A stretch of DNA of 26,568 nucleotides from Thermoplasmatota archaeon (GCA_030605515.1 JAUWIE010000003.1:1-26568); one strand, 5' to 3'; shown: positions 16,684 through 24,716, counted from the first letter of the stretch. Numbers and translations are program-made. The notes: a model not told the origin generated them from the sequence alone.

Positions 16684-19551
16684 ATGAGCGATATGCTACT
16701 TGGACTTTCATCAGAATACCTATATTTTCATAACAAACCACCACAAACAGTAAAAGACCTGCATAAACCATATTTTATTGCATTTACACCACAACAAACA
16801 AATATAGAAACAGCAAGAAAAGAACTAATAGAAAAAATAAAAAACAACAACTCAGAAAATGAAACACTCTCAAAAATAGATGAAATAGGAGAAATTGAAA
16901 ACTATAATAGCTTCTGGGATTTTTCAAAAACACAAAAAATATTCAAAGTATATACAAAAAAATCATATTTTGTACCAGATGTAAGCACTGATCTTTTCTT
17001 TTATCATAATTTCTACACAGCAGAACATGATATTCCTTATCAACAAAGAGCATTAACAGATCTAGCAGCAGATGAAAAAATATGGTTATTTGATACAAAC
17101 GGTGAAAAAAAGAAACTAAAAATACTAATATATGACATTGAAACAACACAGTTTGAAGAAGGAAAAAACAACATCCCAATAGACATAATCGGGCAATCAA
17201 ATTTTGAAATAAAATTTGAATCTAAAAAAAACCTACAAAACGAGGAATTCAGCTTTGACATACTTGATTGTCCAACAAACTGGGAAGGAATCGATATTGA
17301 ACAATTTGTGTCAACAAATATTGATGAAGAAATTGAAAATCTATCAAAATTTTGTAAAAACACAATGACTTATGATATAATATCTGGTCATAACATTTTA
17401 GGTTTTGACAATTATCAAATATATGGTAGAATAAATGGAATAATGAAGAACTACCAAGATCAACTTTCAAATGAAAACAGAAAAACATTTCAAATGTTTC
17501 TAAGCAAATATAGTAGAATTGATAAATCATTTCATTTTGGTGTAGCATCAGAAGTAATTCAATTTTATCCATCAAGTTTTGATACATATCTAGCGGCACG
17601 AAAATTTTATTCATTTTTAGATAGCTACAGTCTAAAATCATTAGCACCATTTCTTGGTATACACATAAAAGATCGGGTTTATCTCACACCATCACAAATT
17701 AAAATAGATGATAGAACCCTTAAATACAACAAACACGACATACAAGAACAAATGGGACTAACACTAAATCTAATACAACAAGCATTACCTCTTGCATTTA
17801 CCACATGTATGCCATTTGATATGCTCCTACCAACAGGAGCAGTAGGCATGTGGGATCACATGGCAATGATAAGAGCATCATATCACAAGAAAATAATGCC
17901 ACCAATTTGCAGAACCAAATCAATATCACAAAACCTAATACACAATTTTAAAAACTGTAACACTCGCGAAAAAATAATTCAAAAAGCAAAAAACAAAAAA
18001 GAAGAACTCTCAAAAGAAATACTAAGAATTATAAAATATGGAGAAGAAATGCCAGAATGGGTTGAATACCCATACGTAATATACAATGAAAACGCAAAAG
18101 ACTCTGATGACTCGCTAAATTATCATATGCCTGGTGGAATGACAATAAAACCTGATAAAGAAGCAAAATCACATTTTGTTCCATGGTATCATGTAGTTGT
18201 AGCTGATGTAGGAGCAATGTATCCAACGATTCTAAAAGCAATGAATATTGGTGCAGATACAGTAAGAATTGCAAAAAAAACAGAAAAACCTGATGCATGG
18301 ATATGGCTTAAAAAAATACCACAACAATTTTTAGAAAGTAGAGATGTAAATACAAGAGAAATCAGTAAAGAAGATACCTATGCAGATAAAGGATTCATGC
18401 TTGGCATAAAAATTGATGAAAAACCCGGTGTAGTAAACCAAGCAATGACGGGAATAATGAATACTATTGCAAAGTTAAAAAAAGAACTAAAAGAAGAAAA
18501 AGAAAAAGATAACAAACAAGAACTTCAAAGACTAAAAATGATGTATCAAAGTATGAAGGGTGCTCGAAATGCTGGCACCCATGGGATTCTTGCAGCACCC
18601 GCTGTTTCAGGACGGCAATTTAATCTTTGGGGGGCAGCTGCAATTACAACAAAAGGACAGATAATCCTTGCAGATACACTTAATTATCTAAGAGAAAATG
18701 ATATCCGCGTGGTCTACGGGGACACGGATGGCATTTATATAGGATGCTCAAGTTCAGTTGGAAACATACCTAACTTTCCAGAAGCAATAGACATTCATGA
18801 AAATGAAGATGAAACTAAATGGCTTACAAAACCTGAGGTAGCTCTTTCTGCAATAAAACAATGTAGTTCTAGATGGCAAAAAGATCTAAACTATCCAGAT
18901 TTTGAGTTAGAACCAGAAATTCATGATGGTATGATTTTTATAAAGCATAAAAACTACTTAATTTTTGATGAGAAAAACGGTAAAATTGAGATTGTTACAA
19001 AGGGTAATAATTTTAAGGGTTCTGATAAGGCAAATATTGCTCGTAAGGTCCTAAATGATATTATGATAGGTGTTTTAAAAGAAAATCCCTTATGGAATGA
19101 TGAAGAAGAAGCAAGAAATGCAGTTAAAACAAGCATTAAAAGTAAAACAAAGGAGATTTTATCAACATTAGATCTAACTAAAGTTGATATTGAAGATTTA
19201 ACACTTGTTCAATCAGTACAACCATCTAAAAGATATAAACGAAATCAGAATGGTTCAATTTCAACTTTTGGTAAAAGATCAGAAGCACTTGAAAAACTAC
19301 TTGGACAGCGAATAAAATCTCGCATGAAAATAAAGTTTGTTGTAACAAGAAGACCGCTCCCAGGAGTCACAAACCCATCAAAAAGCGGGGTTAAACCAAT
19401 TGATTATATGTACCCATTAGAACTTTTAAAAGATTTATCAGAAATTGATCTTGCCTGGTATAAAAAAATGATTGAAAATTATGTCCAAGGAGCATTTGGT
19501 TTATCTGATATTGCTGCCACAGAACAGAAAGGTCTTGATGCTTGGATGTAG
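16684..19551 (+). CDS. polB: Family B DNA polymerase with proofreading exonuclease and C-terminal PIP-like motif
   Basis: A 955-residue replicative-type polymerase. The exonuclease motifs are intact: Exo I D151-I-E153, Exo II N237-ILGF-D242 and Exo III Y348-NKH-D352. Polymerase motif A is D508-VGAMYPTIL, where most relatives have DxxSLYPS. Motif C is YG-D680-T-D682-G, so both metal-binding aspartates are kept. Motif B reads K625-GAR-N629-AGTHG, keeping Lys and Asn but replacing the usual NSxYG. The last residues, EQKGLDAWM, match QxxLxxW-hydrophobic, a PCNA-interaction (PIP) motif. The protein is longer than the ~780 residues of Pyrococcus-type PolB; there is a lysine/glutamate-rich coiled segment at about 597-620, and no intein. 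TTTAAG near 16640 and GTGGGGAT near 16667-16674 are candidate promoter and ribosome-binding elements. Catalytic residues argue for an active enzyme. Confidence 0.92.
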   Translation: MSDMLLGLSSEYLYFHNKPPQTVKDLHKPYFIAFTPQQTNIETARKELIEKIKNNNSENETLSKIDEIGEIENYNSFWDFSKTQKIFKVYTKKSYFVPDVSTDLFFYHNFYTAEHDIPYQQRALTDLAADEKIWLFDTNGEKKKLKILIYDIETTQFEEGKNNIPIDIIGQSNFEIKFESKKNLQNEEFSFDILDCPTNWEGIDIEQFVSTNIDEEIENLSKFCKNTMTYDIISGHNILGFDNYQIYGRINGIMKNYQDQLSNENRKTFQMFLSKYSRIDKSFHFGVASEVIQFYPSSFDTYLAARKFYSFLDSYSLKSLAPFLGIHIKDRVYLTPSQIKIDDRTLKYNKHDIQEQMGLTLNLIQQALPLAFTTCMPFDMLLPTGAVGMWDHMAMIRASYHKKIMPPICRTKSISQNLIHNFKNCNTREKIIQKAKNKKEELSKEILRIIKYGEEMPEWVEYPYVIYNENAKDSDDSLNYHMPGGMTIKPDKEAKSHFVPWYHVVVADVGAMYPTILKAMNIGADTVRIAKKTEKPDAWIWLKKIPQQFLESRDVNTREISKEDTYADKGFMLGIKIDEKPGVVNQAMTGIMNTIAKLKKELKEEKEKDNKQELQRLKMMYQSMKGARNAGTHGILAAPAVSGRQFNLWGAAAITTKGQIILADTLNYLRENDIRVVYGDTDGIYIGCSSSVGNIPNFPEAIDIHENEDETKWLTKPEVALSAIKQCSSRWQKDLNYPDFELEPEIHDGMIFIKHKNYLIFDEKNGKIEIVTKGNNFKGSDKANIARKVLNDIMIGVLKENPLWNDEEEARNAVKTSIKSKTKEILSTLDLTKVDIEDLTLVQSVQPSKRYKRNQNGSISTFGKRSEALEKLLGQRIKSRMKIKFVVTRRPLPGVTNPSKSGVKPIDYMYPLELLKDLSEIDLAWYKKMIENYVQGAFGLSDIAATEQKGLDAWM

Positions 19552-19940
19552 TAATTCAAGATTATAGTTGTTGGAGAACGAGTGCGGTTTCTTGCTAATC
19601 GGAGATAAAATTAATGTTTGTTTACATATTGCTACGGGGAAGGCTTATACAAAGATATGATTAGATAATATTTACCCAGATTATAGGTATGTCATCAGGT
19701 ATTAACTCTTCTTTTTTTTCTTGATCCATTTATTTATCCCATCCTGATAGAATGCTATTATGAGGCACGTTATCAATAAACATGAATGTATTTATCATAT
19801 AAATAGCTTTCTGAAGAAATCATTTGAGGATTATAAGCAAATTTCAAAAATATTTTTATCCAAAATTATTTATATGGGTTAACGTTAAATATTAATTAAT
19901 TATTTAGCTGCTTAGAATGAATCTTATTGGGGGAAAACTA
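19552..19940. other. Gene-poor stretch with promoter of the first C25 protease
   Basis: No recognised gene. Two very short open stretches are visible: about 31 codons on the plus strand (19568-19663) and about 22 codons on the minus strand (19735-19670). They have no family match and are not called. TTATTTATATGG at about 19867-19878 is a likely TATA box for the downstream protease. The TATTGGGGGAAAAC sequence before 19941 provides a G-rich ribosome-binding site. Confidence 0.4.
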
Positions 19941-21860
19941 ATGCCAACAAAAAACAGAGTTAAAAGTAGAATAATCTTTATGACCTTTTTTATCTTAATT
20001 GGACTTGTTATTACACCTGGCATAATGCATACAGTAGCAATAAATGGAGAAGATAACCTTGAAGTTAATAAAATTATTACATTTTTTCAAGAATTTTCAT
20101 CTCCAAAATTCGAAGAAAATGAACAATACATAGAAGTCGAAATTGAGGAGGCAGATTCTTTTTTAACTCAACCTGGCGTACCAAAATTACCTGTCATTGT
20201 AAAAACATATGAATTCCCAATTGGTACGAAAATAAAGGATATAAACTGTGTTCCATCTGATGTTAACAAAATGAGTGTGTCAAAGAAAATCGAACCTGTT
20301 TTATCACCTAAAATGTTAAATAATGGCAAGATTGAAATGACAAACGAAGCTAACCCTACAATATATAAAAGTCATATTTCTTATCCGACAAAATGGTTTA
20401 AATCAGATAAAGGCAGTGGTATTAACAAAAATGGAGAACAAGTACTATTTTTATCAATCCATATATATCCAGTTAGATACAATCCAATGGGAAATACTAT
20501 CGATTATATTGACAACATAAAAATTGCAATTACTTATAAAGAGTCAAAACAAGTTGACCTTGGATTTGAAGAACATTATGATTATGTAATTATTACTCCC
20601 AATATGTATTCTCCAATCATAAAGGAGCTTGTTGATCATAAGAATAATCATGGAATTAAAACAGTTAATATGACACTTGATGATATTTACGAACTTTATC
20701 CTGGAAGAGATAAAGCTGAACAAATAAAATATTTTATTAAAGATGCAAAAGAGAAATGGAATGTAAGTTATGTATTATTAGTCGGAGATATCAAACAACT
20801 TCCTATTAGAGCTGTTGAGTCATATCCATGGAGTGGTTTTGGTGATAATGTCCTTTCTGATCTTTATTATGCTGATATTTATGATGAAAATTTAAGTTTC
20901 TGCAGCTGGGATTCAAACAATAATGATATATTTGGAGAAGTTGAGTATTATCTAGATAGTTTTCCACCCGTTTTAATAAACATTGATAATGTTGATCTTT
21001 ATCCAGATGTACATATAGGTCGATTAGCCTGTGCAAATGTAGATGAAGCAGAGATAGCTGTTGATAAAATTATCACTTATGAAGAAAACACCTTTGATCA
21101 AACATGGTTTAAAAGAATAATTCTTGCTGGTGGTGACACATTTCCACCTAGTAAAGGATCTCCACCTTTTATTTTTGAAGGTGAAATAACAAATGAAAAA
21201 GTAGCGCAACAATTACCAGATTTTAAGCACATTAAGCTATGGACTTCAAAACGTAACTTAAATGCTTTTACATTTAATAGAGCGATAAACAAGGGAGCCG
21301 GGTTTTTAAGTTATGCAGGTCATGGTTTTGAACATGGATGGGGTACTTATCGACCAAATTGTCTTAGAAGCACGATGGGTTTTACAGAGCCTCTTTATTA
21401 CACACCATTTATTAAAGCTCTTAGAAATCAATACAAATTACCGATAATTTTCTTTGATGCATGTCTTACCGCAAAACTTGATTTTAACGTTAGTGATCTT
21501 GAAAATTATTATCCGAAACTGATGAGATTACTGAGCATTCTAACTAGAACTGAATATGATCCATCTGATTATTTCTCATGTTTTGCCTGGAGTTTTATTA
21601 AAAAAGAAAACGGAGGAGCTATCGCAACTATAGGTGCTACAAGACCTGCATATACATGGGTTGATAAAGACGGTGTTTACGCAGGTGCCGGATATCTAGA
21701 TGTACATTTTTTCAAGGCATATCAAGAAGGAATTACTGTAGGACAAATGTTTACTCAGGCTCAGAAGGATTATATAAATTACGTTGGAGATGATTATTTC
21801 ACAATTGAGGAGTACCTGCTACTCGGTGATCCAACCTTAATGGTCTGCGGGTATCCATAA
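19941..21860 (+). CDS. Secreted gingipain-like cysteine peptidase (C25 family)
   Basis: A 639-residue exported protease. The signal peptide at about 1-33 has the core FFILIGLVITPG. The propeptide-like N-terminal domain has the family motif QPGVPKLPVIVKTYEFP. The catalytic region starts at YDYVIITPNMY, continues through VSYVLLVGDI and DLYPDVHIGR, and reaches the His-Cys dyad: H461 in YAGHGFEHG and C508 in FFDACLTA. The C-terminus ends with the usual EEYLLLGDPTLMV and stops there, so no PGF-CTERM or other anchor is present. Gingipain-type enzymes cleave after Arg or Lys; the specificity here is not determined. The ATG at 19941 is preferred to one 24 nt upstream because a G-rich ribosome-binding site lies before it. 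A second C25-like gene lies about 3 kb downstream, beyond the ribosomal protein operon. Confidence 0.88.
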   Translation: MPTKNRVKSRIIFMTFFILIGLVITPGIMHTVAINGEDNLEVNKIITFFQEFSSPKFEENEQYIEVEIEEADSFLTQPGVPKLPVIVKTYEFPIGTKIKDINCVPSDVNKMSVSKKIEPVLSPKMLNNGKIEMTNEANPTIYKSHISYPTKWFKSDKGSGINKNGEQVLFLSIHIYPVRYNPMGNTIDYIDNIKIAITYKESKQVDLGFEEHYDYVIITPNMYSPIIKELVDHKNNHGIKTVNMTLDDIYELYPGRDKAEQIKYFIKDAKEKWNVSYVLLVGDIKQLPIRAVESYPWSGFGDNVLSDLYYADIYDENLSFCSWDSNNNDIFGEVEYYLDSFPPVLINIDNVDLYPDVHIGRLACANVDEAEIAVDKIITYEENTFDQTWFKRIILAGGDTFPPSKGSPPFIFEGEITNEKVAQQLPDFKHIKLWTSKRNLNAFTFNRAINKGAGFLSYAGHGFEHGWGTYRPNCLRSTMGFTEPLYYTPFIKALRNQYKLPIIFFDACLTAKLDFNVSDLENYYPKLMRLLSILTRTEYDPSDYFSCFAWSFIKKENGGAIATIGATRPAYTWVDKDGVYAGAGYLDVHFFKAYQEGITVGQMFTQAQKDYINYVGDDYFTIEEYLLLGDPTLMVCGYP

Positions 21861-21956
21861 CCATCGATTAAGAAAATATATTACAATAAAATAGTTGTTA
21901 TAAGATAATCCTGTTACATTAATATTTTTTAAGGAGAATTTACTAAGAGAAAACTA

Positions 21957-21968
21957 TTTATTTATAAA
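21957..21968 (+). promoter_or_regulatory. TATA box ahead of candidate structured RNA
   Basis: TTTATTTATAAA, with a purine-rich stretch just upstream (AAGAGAAAAC), is a strong archaeal box A plus BRE-like arrangement. Usual spacing puts initiation at about 21984, the first G of the GGGGGAC stem. Confidence 0.5.
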
Positions 21969-21983
21969 AGTTATTTAGATTAT

Positions 21984-22075
21984 GGGGGACCAAGAGAATA
22001 AAAACGGGGAGGTTTCTTTAAGTACCTGCTTTCCACTTAGAGGCGCATTCCTCCTATCAAAGCATCCCGTCCCCC
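21984..22075 (+). ncRNA. Candidate small structured RNA of unknown family
   Basis: A 92-nt GC-rich island in AT-rich intergenic DNA. Its ends pair perfectly: GGGGGAC (21984-21990) with GTCCCCC (22069-22075). Inside, GGAGG (22008-22012) pairs with CCTCC (22050-22054), and 22015-22023 pairs with 22035-22043 (9 bp including G-U) around an 11-nt loop. ACGGG (22004-22008) can alternatively pair with CCCGT (22066-22070). There is no open reading frame of note. It does not match tRNA, 5S, SRP or RNase P RNA as I know them. A TATA box lies at the right distance upstream. The opposite strand also has a weaker AT-rich element at about 22095-22106, so the strand is probable, not certain. Confidence 0.5.
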
Positions 22076-22130
22076 ACTTCTTAACAATACTTGTGATAAA
22101 ATATTAAGACTAGTAAAAACTAAAAAATTC

Positions 22131-22161
22131 TTTGTTTTAATAATCATCTTATTAAAACAAA
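22131..22161 (-). terminator. Hairpin terminator of the rpl1-rpl10-rpl12 operon
   Basis: A perfect 13-bp inverted repeat, TTTGTTTTAATAA (22131-22143) and TTATTAAAACAAA (22149-22161), has a 5-nt loop. Read on the minus strand it is followed by GAATTTTTTAGTTTTTAC, a T-rich tail. It lies about 90 nt past the rpl12 stop codon. A weaker role for plus-strand transcripts is possible. Confidence 0.65.
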
Positions 22162-22170
22162 AAAAATGGT

Positions 22171-22247
22171 TGTTTTTTCAACAAAAATTAGATACCAGAT
22201 GTTTCATTAAATCATCCAGTGATGTGTTGAAAAAACACCTAATGAAA
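22171..22247 (-). repeat. Interlocking inverted repeats in the rpl12 3' untranslated region
   Basis: TTTCATTA (22202-22209) pairs with TAATGAAA (22240-22247). It encloses two small hairpins, GTGTT/AACAC (22224-22238) and ATC/GAT (22214-22223), forming a three-way junction just after the stop codon. A separate perfect 13-bp pair, TGTTTTTTCAACA (22171-22183) with TGTTGAAAAAACA (22225-22237), competes with it or would form a pseudoknot. Confidence 0.5.
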
Positions 22248-22253
22248 ATAATT

Positions 22254-22577
22254 TTATCCGAATAATGCTCCAAGTCCAGCTGCTGCTTCTTCTTCAGAGA
22301 CTTCTTCTTCTTTCTTTTCTTTCTTTTTCTCTGCTTTTTTCTCTTCGCCAGCAGGCGCATCTCCAGATGCTGCAGGTTGTGCTGGGGCAGCAGCTACAGG
22401 AACAGCAGCTGTTTTAATTGCCTCATCAATGTTTACACCGTCAAGAGACGCAGTTAACGCCTTTATTCGTGCATCATCAGTTTTAACACCGGCAGCTGTA
22501 AGAACTTTTTTTATGTTCTCATCAGTAAGCTTTTTACCTGCTGAATGGAGAAGCATCGCACTGTATATATATTCCAT
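22254..22577 (-). CDS. rpl12: Large ribosomal subunit protein P1 (archaeal L12)
   Basis: A 107-residue stalk protein that recruits translation factors to the GTPase centre. The N-terminal helical dimerisation domain (MEYIYSAMLLHSAGKKLTDENIKKVLTAAG, and on to about 60) is followed by an Ala/Pro hinge. A charged K/E segment follows, and then the conserved C-terminal factor-binding tail AAAGLGALFG. This is the archaeal/eukaryotic P1 form, unrelated in fold to bacterial L7/L12. The start ATG is preceded by GGAGG at a good distance. It is the last gene of the operon, 27 nt after rpl10. Confidence 0.97.
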   Translation of the reverse strand: MEYIYSAMLLHSAGKKLTDENIKKVLTAAGVKTDDARIKALTASLDGVNIDEAIKTAAVPVAAAPAQPAASGDAPAGEEKKAEKKKEKKEEEVSEEEAAAGLGALFG

Positions 22578-22604
22578 TTTCTTTTTCCTCCAAACTAACT
22601 AATG

Positions 22605-23486
22605 TTATGTTAATTTTTTCTTTAAATCCTCATCAATAGCATCTTTTGCATTTGATGCAATAGCAAGCATATTACCATGAGCCTTTGAAATCAATTGTTT
22701 AACTGTTTCTTTAGTAAGAATATTTCTTTCCAAGGCAATTGTAATAGCATGGTTATATGCTTTATGTAATAAGGGTTTAATCGTTAGACTATTTACCCAA
22801 GCTGATTCGATTGCTAGGTTAAATGAATTATTTGAAGCCTGAGAAATTTTTACCATGAATTCATCAATATCAATATCAAGAACATCCGGTCTGAATATAC
22901 TACCCTCTTCATAAACAGCATGAAGAGTGATACCTTTCTCAACAGGATAAATCTCAAGTCTTGTAAGCATCTGAGCAACATCTACTGGTATCTTTTCACC
23001 AATAGGAACAATAACCTTATCATTCTTAATCACAACCGTACCGCCCTGTATAGCTGCTGGGAAACCAGCTTTTTGAAGCTCCCCTACAACAGGACCAGGT
23101 TTAAAAGCAGTGTCACCTGCTTTAACTGCAATATCATATGCTGCTATTTCACCGCCTTTCGCTGGTGCCATTGTTCTAGTAGCTTTTATCATACTAAAAA
23201 GCTTAAACGGGTTCATATCAGTAGCAATAATTGCAGTCTGACCAGATACAGCATCCCGTAAACCACTAAGTCCATTAACCTTTTTCTCAGCAGCATCAAG
23301 TGCTCTATAAATCAAAGTGTTTTTAGCAGAGCGAATCGACGCTGTCTCACGAAGGTTTTTTCTCATATGTTGCATCTGTGGAGCAGGTATACCACCTATT
23401 TCGGCAATACCAATAACTTTCTTGCTTGTAAAAAGATCAACAAGCTCTTCAACTTCACCATGCTTCCATTCAGCAACATGAGCCAT
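22605..23486 (-). CDS. rpl10: Large ribosomal subunit protein P0 (archaeal L10)
   Basis: A 293-residue protein that anchors the stalk on 23S rRNA and holds P1 dimers. The N-terminal rRNA-binding domain (about 1-105 with 180-215) includes GIAEIGGIPAPQMQHMRKNLR and RSAKNTLIYRAL. An archaeal/eukaryotic insertion domain is at about 110-180 (KPGPVVGELQKAGFPAAIQGG). A C-terminal helical spine (about 230-290) binds P1. It ends at DAIDEDLKKKLT with no acidic hinge and no GLG-x-LF tail, which archaeal P0 usually shares with P1; it is also shorter than the common ~330-340 residues. The start ATG has an AGGTGAT ribosome-binding site overlapping the end of rpl1, only 13 nt away, suggesting coupled translation. 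Confidence 0.95.
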   Translation of the reverse strand: MAHVAEWKHGEVEELVDLFTSKKVIGIAEIGGIPAPQMQHMRKNLRETASIRSAKNTLIYRALDAAEKKVNGLSGLRDAVSGQTAIIATDMNPFKLFSMIKATRTMAPAKGGEIAAYDIAVKAGDTAFKPGPVVGELQKAGFPAAIQGGTVVIKNDKVIVPIGEKIPVDVAQMLTRLEIYPVEKGITLHAVYEEGSIFRPDVLDIDIDEFMVKISQASNNSFNLAIESAWVNSLTIKPLLHKAYNHAITIALERNILTKETVKQLISKAHGNMLAIASNAKDAIDEDLKKKLT

Positions 23487-23499
23487 AACAAAATCACCT

Positions 23500-24144
23500 T
23501 TAGATTATCCGCTCCGATGGCCCCATGGTAGTCTTAACATAAACTGAGCCAATGTTCATTCGTCCTCGTTCCAAGCTTCCCTCAAGTCGTTTAATAATTA
23601 CATCGATGTTTTCAGAAATATCCTCTTCAGACATTTCTACATTACCAGCAATAGTATGAAACGTTTTACTACTTTTAGATCGTAATTTAATAGTATTCCG
23701 CAGGTTTTTTATCATACCTGAAATATCAGCATGGGGTGGCACAGGCTTTGGCATTTTACCTCTTGGACCTAAAACAGTTCCAAGTGTTTTACCAATAGTT
23801 GGCATAAGAGGTGCTTCTGCTATAAAAAAATCATGATTATCCACAATTTTTTTGAACTTTTTTTTCTCCTTAGAAAGATCCTCAAGTTCCTCGGGTTTAA
23901 TCAATAAATCAACATGTTTCTTTGATTTAATTGCAAGATCACCACTGGCAAAAAGAGTAACCGTTGCCTCTTTACCACGTCCCTTTGGTAAAATGATTTC
24001 TTCATCAACCCGGTTTTTTGGATCATTAAGATCAAGGTTTTTTAAATTTATGACTACATCTATGTTTTGTTTGAATTTTCGATTAAGCTTCTTAGATTCA
24101 TCTAAGATTTTCTTAACTACCTCTATTGTTTTTTTGTCTGTCAT
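23500..24144 (-). CDS. rpl1: Large ribosomal subunit protein L1
   Basis: A 214-residue L1 that forms the mobile stalk at the E site on 23S rRNA; in several archaea it also represses its own mRNA. Domain I carries NIDVVINLKNLDLNDPKNR and EEIILPKGRG. Domain II includes APLMPTIGKTLGTVLGPRGKMPKP, the family signature. The tail SVYVKTTMGPSERI closes the fold. The start at 24144 (MTDKKTIEVV) agrees with archaeal L1 length. In-frame ATGs at 24153 and 24150 are also possible. A TTG at 24216 is rejected because it lies only a few bases from the TATA box. No Shine-Dalgarno sequence sits at normal distance from these ATGs; the nearest, GGAG, is placed for a small upstream reading frame. L11 is not next to it here. 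Confidence 0.93.
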   Translation of the reverse strand: MTDKKTIEVVKKILDESKKLNRKFKQNIDVVINLKNLDLNDPKNRVDEEIILPKGRGKEATVTLFASGDLAIKSKKHVDLLIKPEELEDLSKEKKKFKKIVDNHDFFIAEAPLMPTIGKTLGTVLGPRGKMPKPVPPHADISGMIKNLRNTIKLRSKSSKTFHTIAGNVEMSEEDISENIDVIIKRLEGSLERGRMNIGSVYVKTTMGPSERII

Positions 24145-24149
24145 AGACA

Positions 24150-24173
24150 TCATCGAGTGTTTTTGTATGCCAT
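24150..24173 (-). CDS. Possible 7-residue leader peptide upstream of rpl1
   Basis: ATG at 24173 opens a 7-codon frame (MAYKNTR) ending in TGA at 24152-24150. GGAG (24180-24177) stands three bases before this ATG, the only Shine-Dalgarno-like element in the rpl1 leader. The TGA overlaps an rpl1 in-frame ATG (ATGA). Translational coupling is suggested, but chance is possible. Confidence 0.3.
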   Translation of the reverse strand: MAYKNTR

Positions 24174-24220
24174 TTTCTCCATAAGAGTATGAAAATGTAG
24201 TTCTCGGGAATGACAACCCT

Positions 24221-24228
24221 ATTTATAA
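24221..24228 (-). promoter_or_regulatory. TATA box of the ribosomal protein operon
   Basis: TTATAAAT on the minus strand (24228-24221) is a good archaeal box A. It predicts initiation near 24198, about 45-55 nt before the rpl1 start codons. The carboxyltransferase remnant begins only about 16 bp on its other side. Confidence 0.6.
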
Positions 24229-24243
24229 GCTTTATCGTCAAAT

Positions 24244-24591
24244 GTGGAATGTGTGGTAGGGGGTGTATATGGTCCTAGGCAGTTATGGTTGTGGCCAAAC
24301 GCCAGAATTTCAGTAATGTGGGGTCAACAGGCAGCAAACGTACTATTAACAGTTAAAAGGGATCAGATGTGGAGAAAAGGAAAAGAATTGACTAAAAAAG
24401 AGAAAAAACAAATCACTGAACCGATCCTAAAAAAATATGAAACTGAGGGTAGCCCCTACTATAGCACAGCATGAATATGGGATGATGGTATTATCGACCT
24501 TATTGATACTCGACTTGTACTTGGTTTTGAATTATTTGCATCTCTCAACGCACCAATACCAGACTGGAGACCTGACGTTTTCCGAATGTAA
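24244..24591 (+). pseudogene. C-terminal remnant of an acyl-CoA carboxylase carboxyltransferase (methylcrotonyl-CoA carboxylase beta-like)
   Basis: The reading frame encodes the last ~115 residues of a biotin-dependent carboxyltransferase. Recognisable parts are YGPRQLWLWPNARISVM, GQQAANVLLTVKRDQ, EGSPYYSTA, then after a stop IWDDGIIDLIDTRLVLG and LNAPIPDWRPDVFRM. These match the C-terminal end of methylcrotonyl- or propionyl-CoA carboxylase beta subunits, which carry carboxyl groups from biotin to an acyl-CoA. The first ~400 residues, including the acyl-CoA site, are missing. An in-frame TGA at 24472-24474 replaces what would be CGA (TAR-IWDDG in relatives) by one base change. Codons after the stop remain clean to the natural TAA. 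The gene is therefore dead. Leucine or propionate breakdown may have existed in an ancestor or may be encoded by a copy elsewhere. Confidence 0.85.
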
Positions 24592-24716
24592 AATTTAAAT
24601 AAATAAAACGTTCAAATTAATAGATAAAAATCGATAAATACTATGTTATTCGAAAATTTTCCAGTAAACTAGTTATAGTAGAATAAGTTATATATAAATC
24701 TTTCTAATAAATTATA

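Noticed and set aside
19568..19663. 31-codon plus-strand open stretch with protein-like composition
   Set aside because: No ATG start, no recognisable family, and no ribosome-binding site.
19670..19735. 22-codon acidic reading frame on the minus strand, preceded by another short one ending in the same frame
   Set aside because: Too short, no family match, and no clear ribosome-binding site; kept only as part of the intergenic description.
24145..24216. Longer rpl1 reading frame starting at TTG 24216
   Set aside because: The added 24 residues do not resemble L1, and the start would lie only about 5 bp from the TATA box, upstream of the predicted transcription start.
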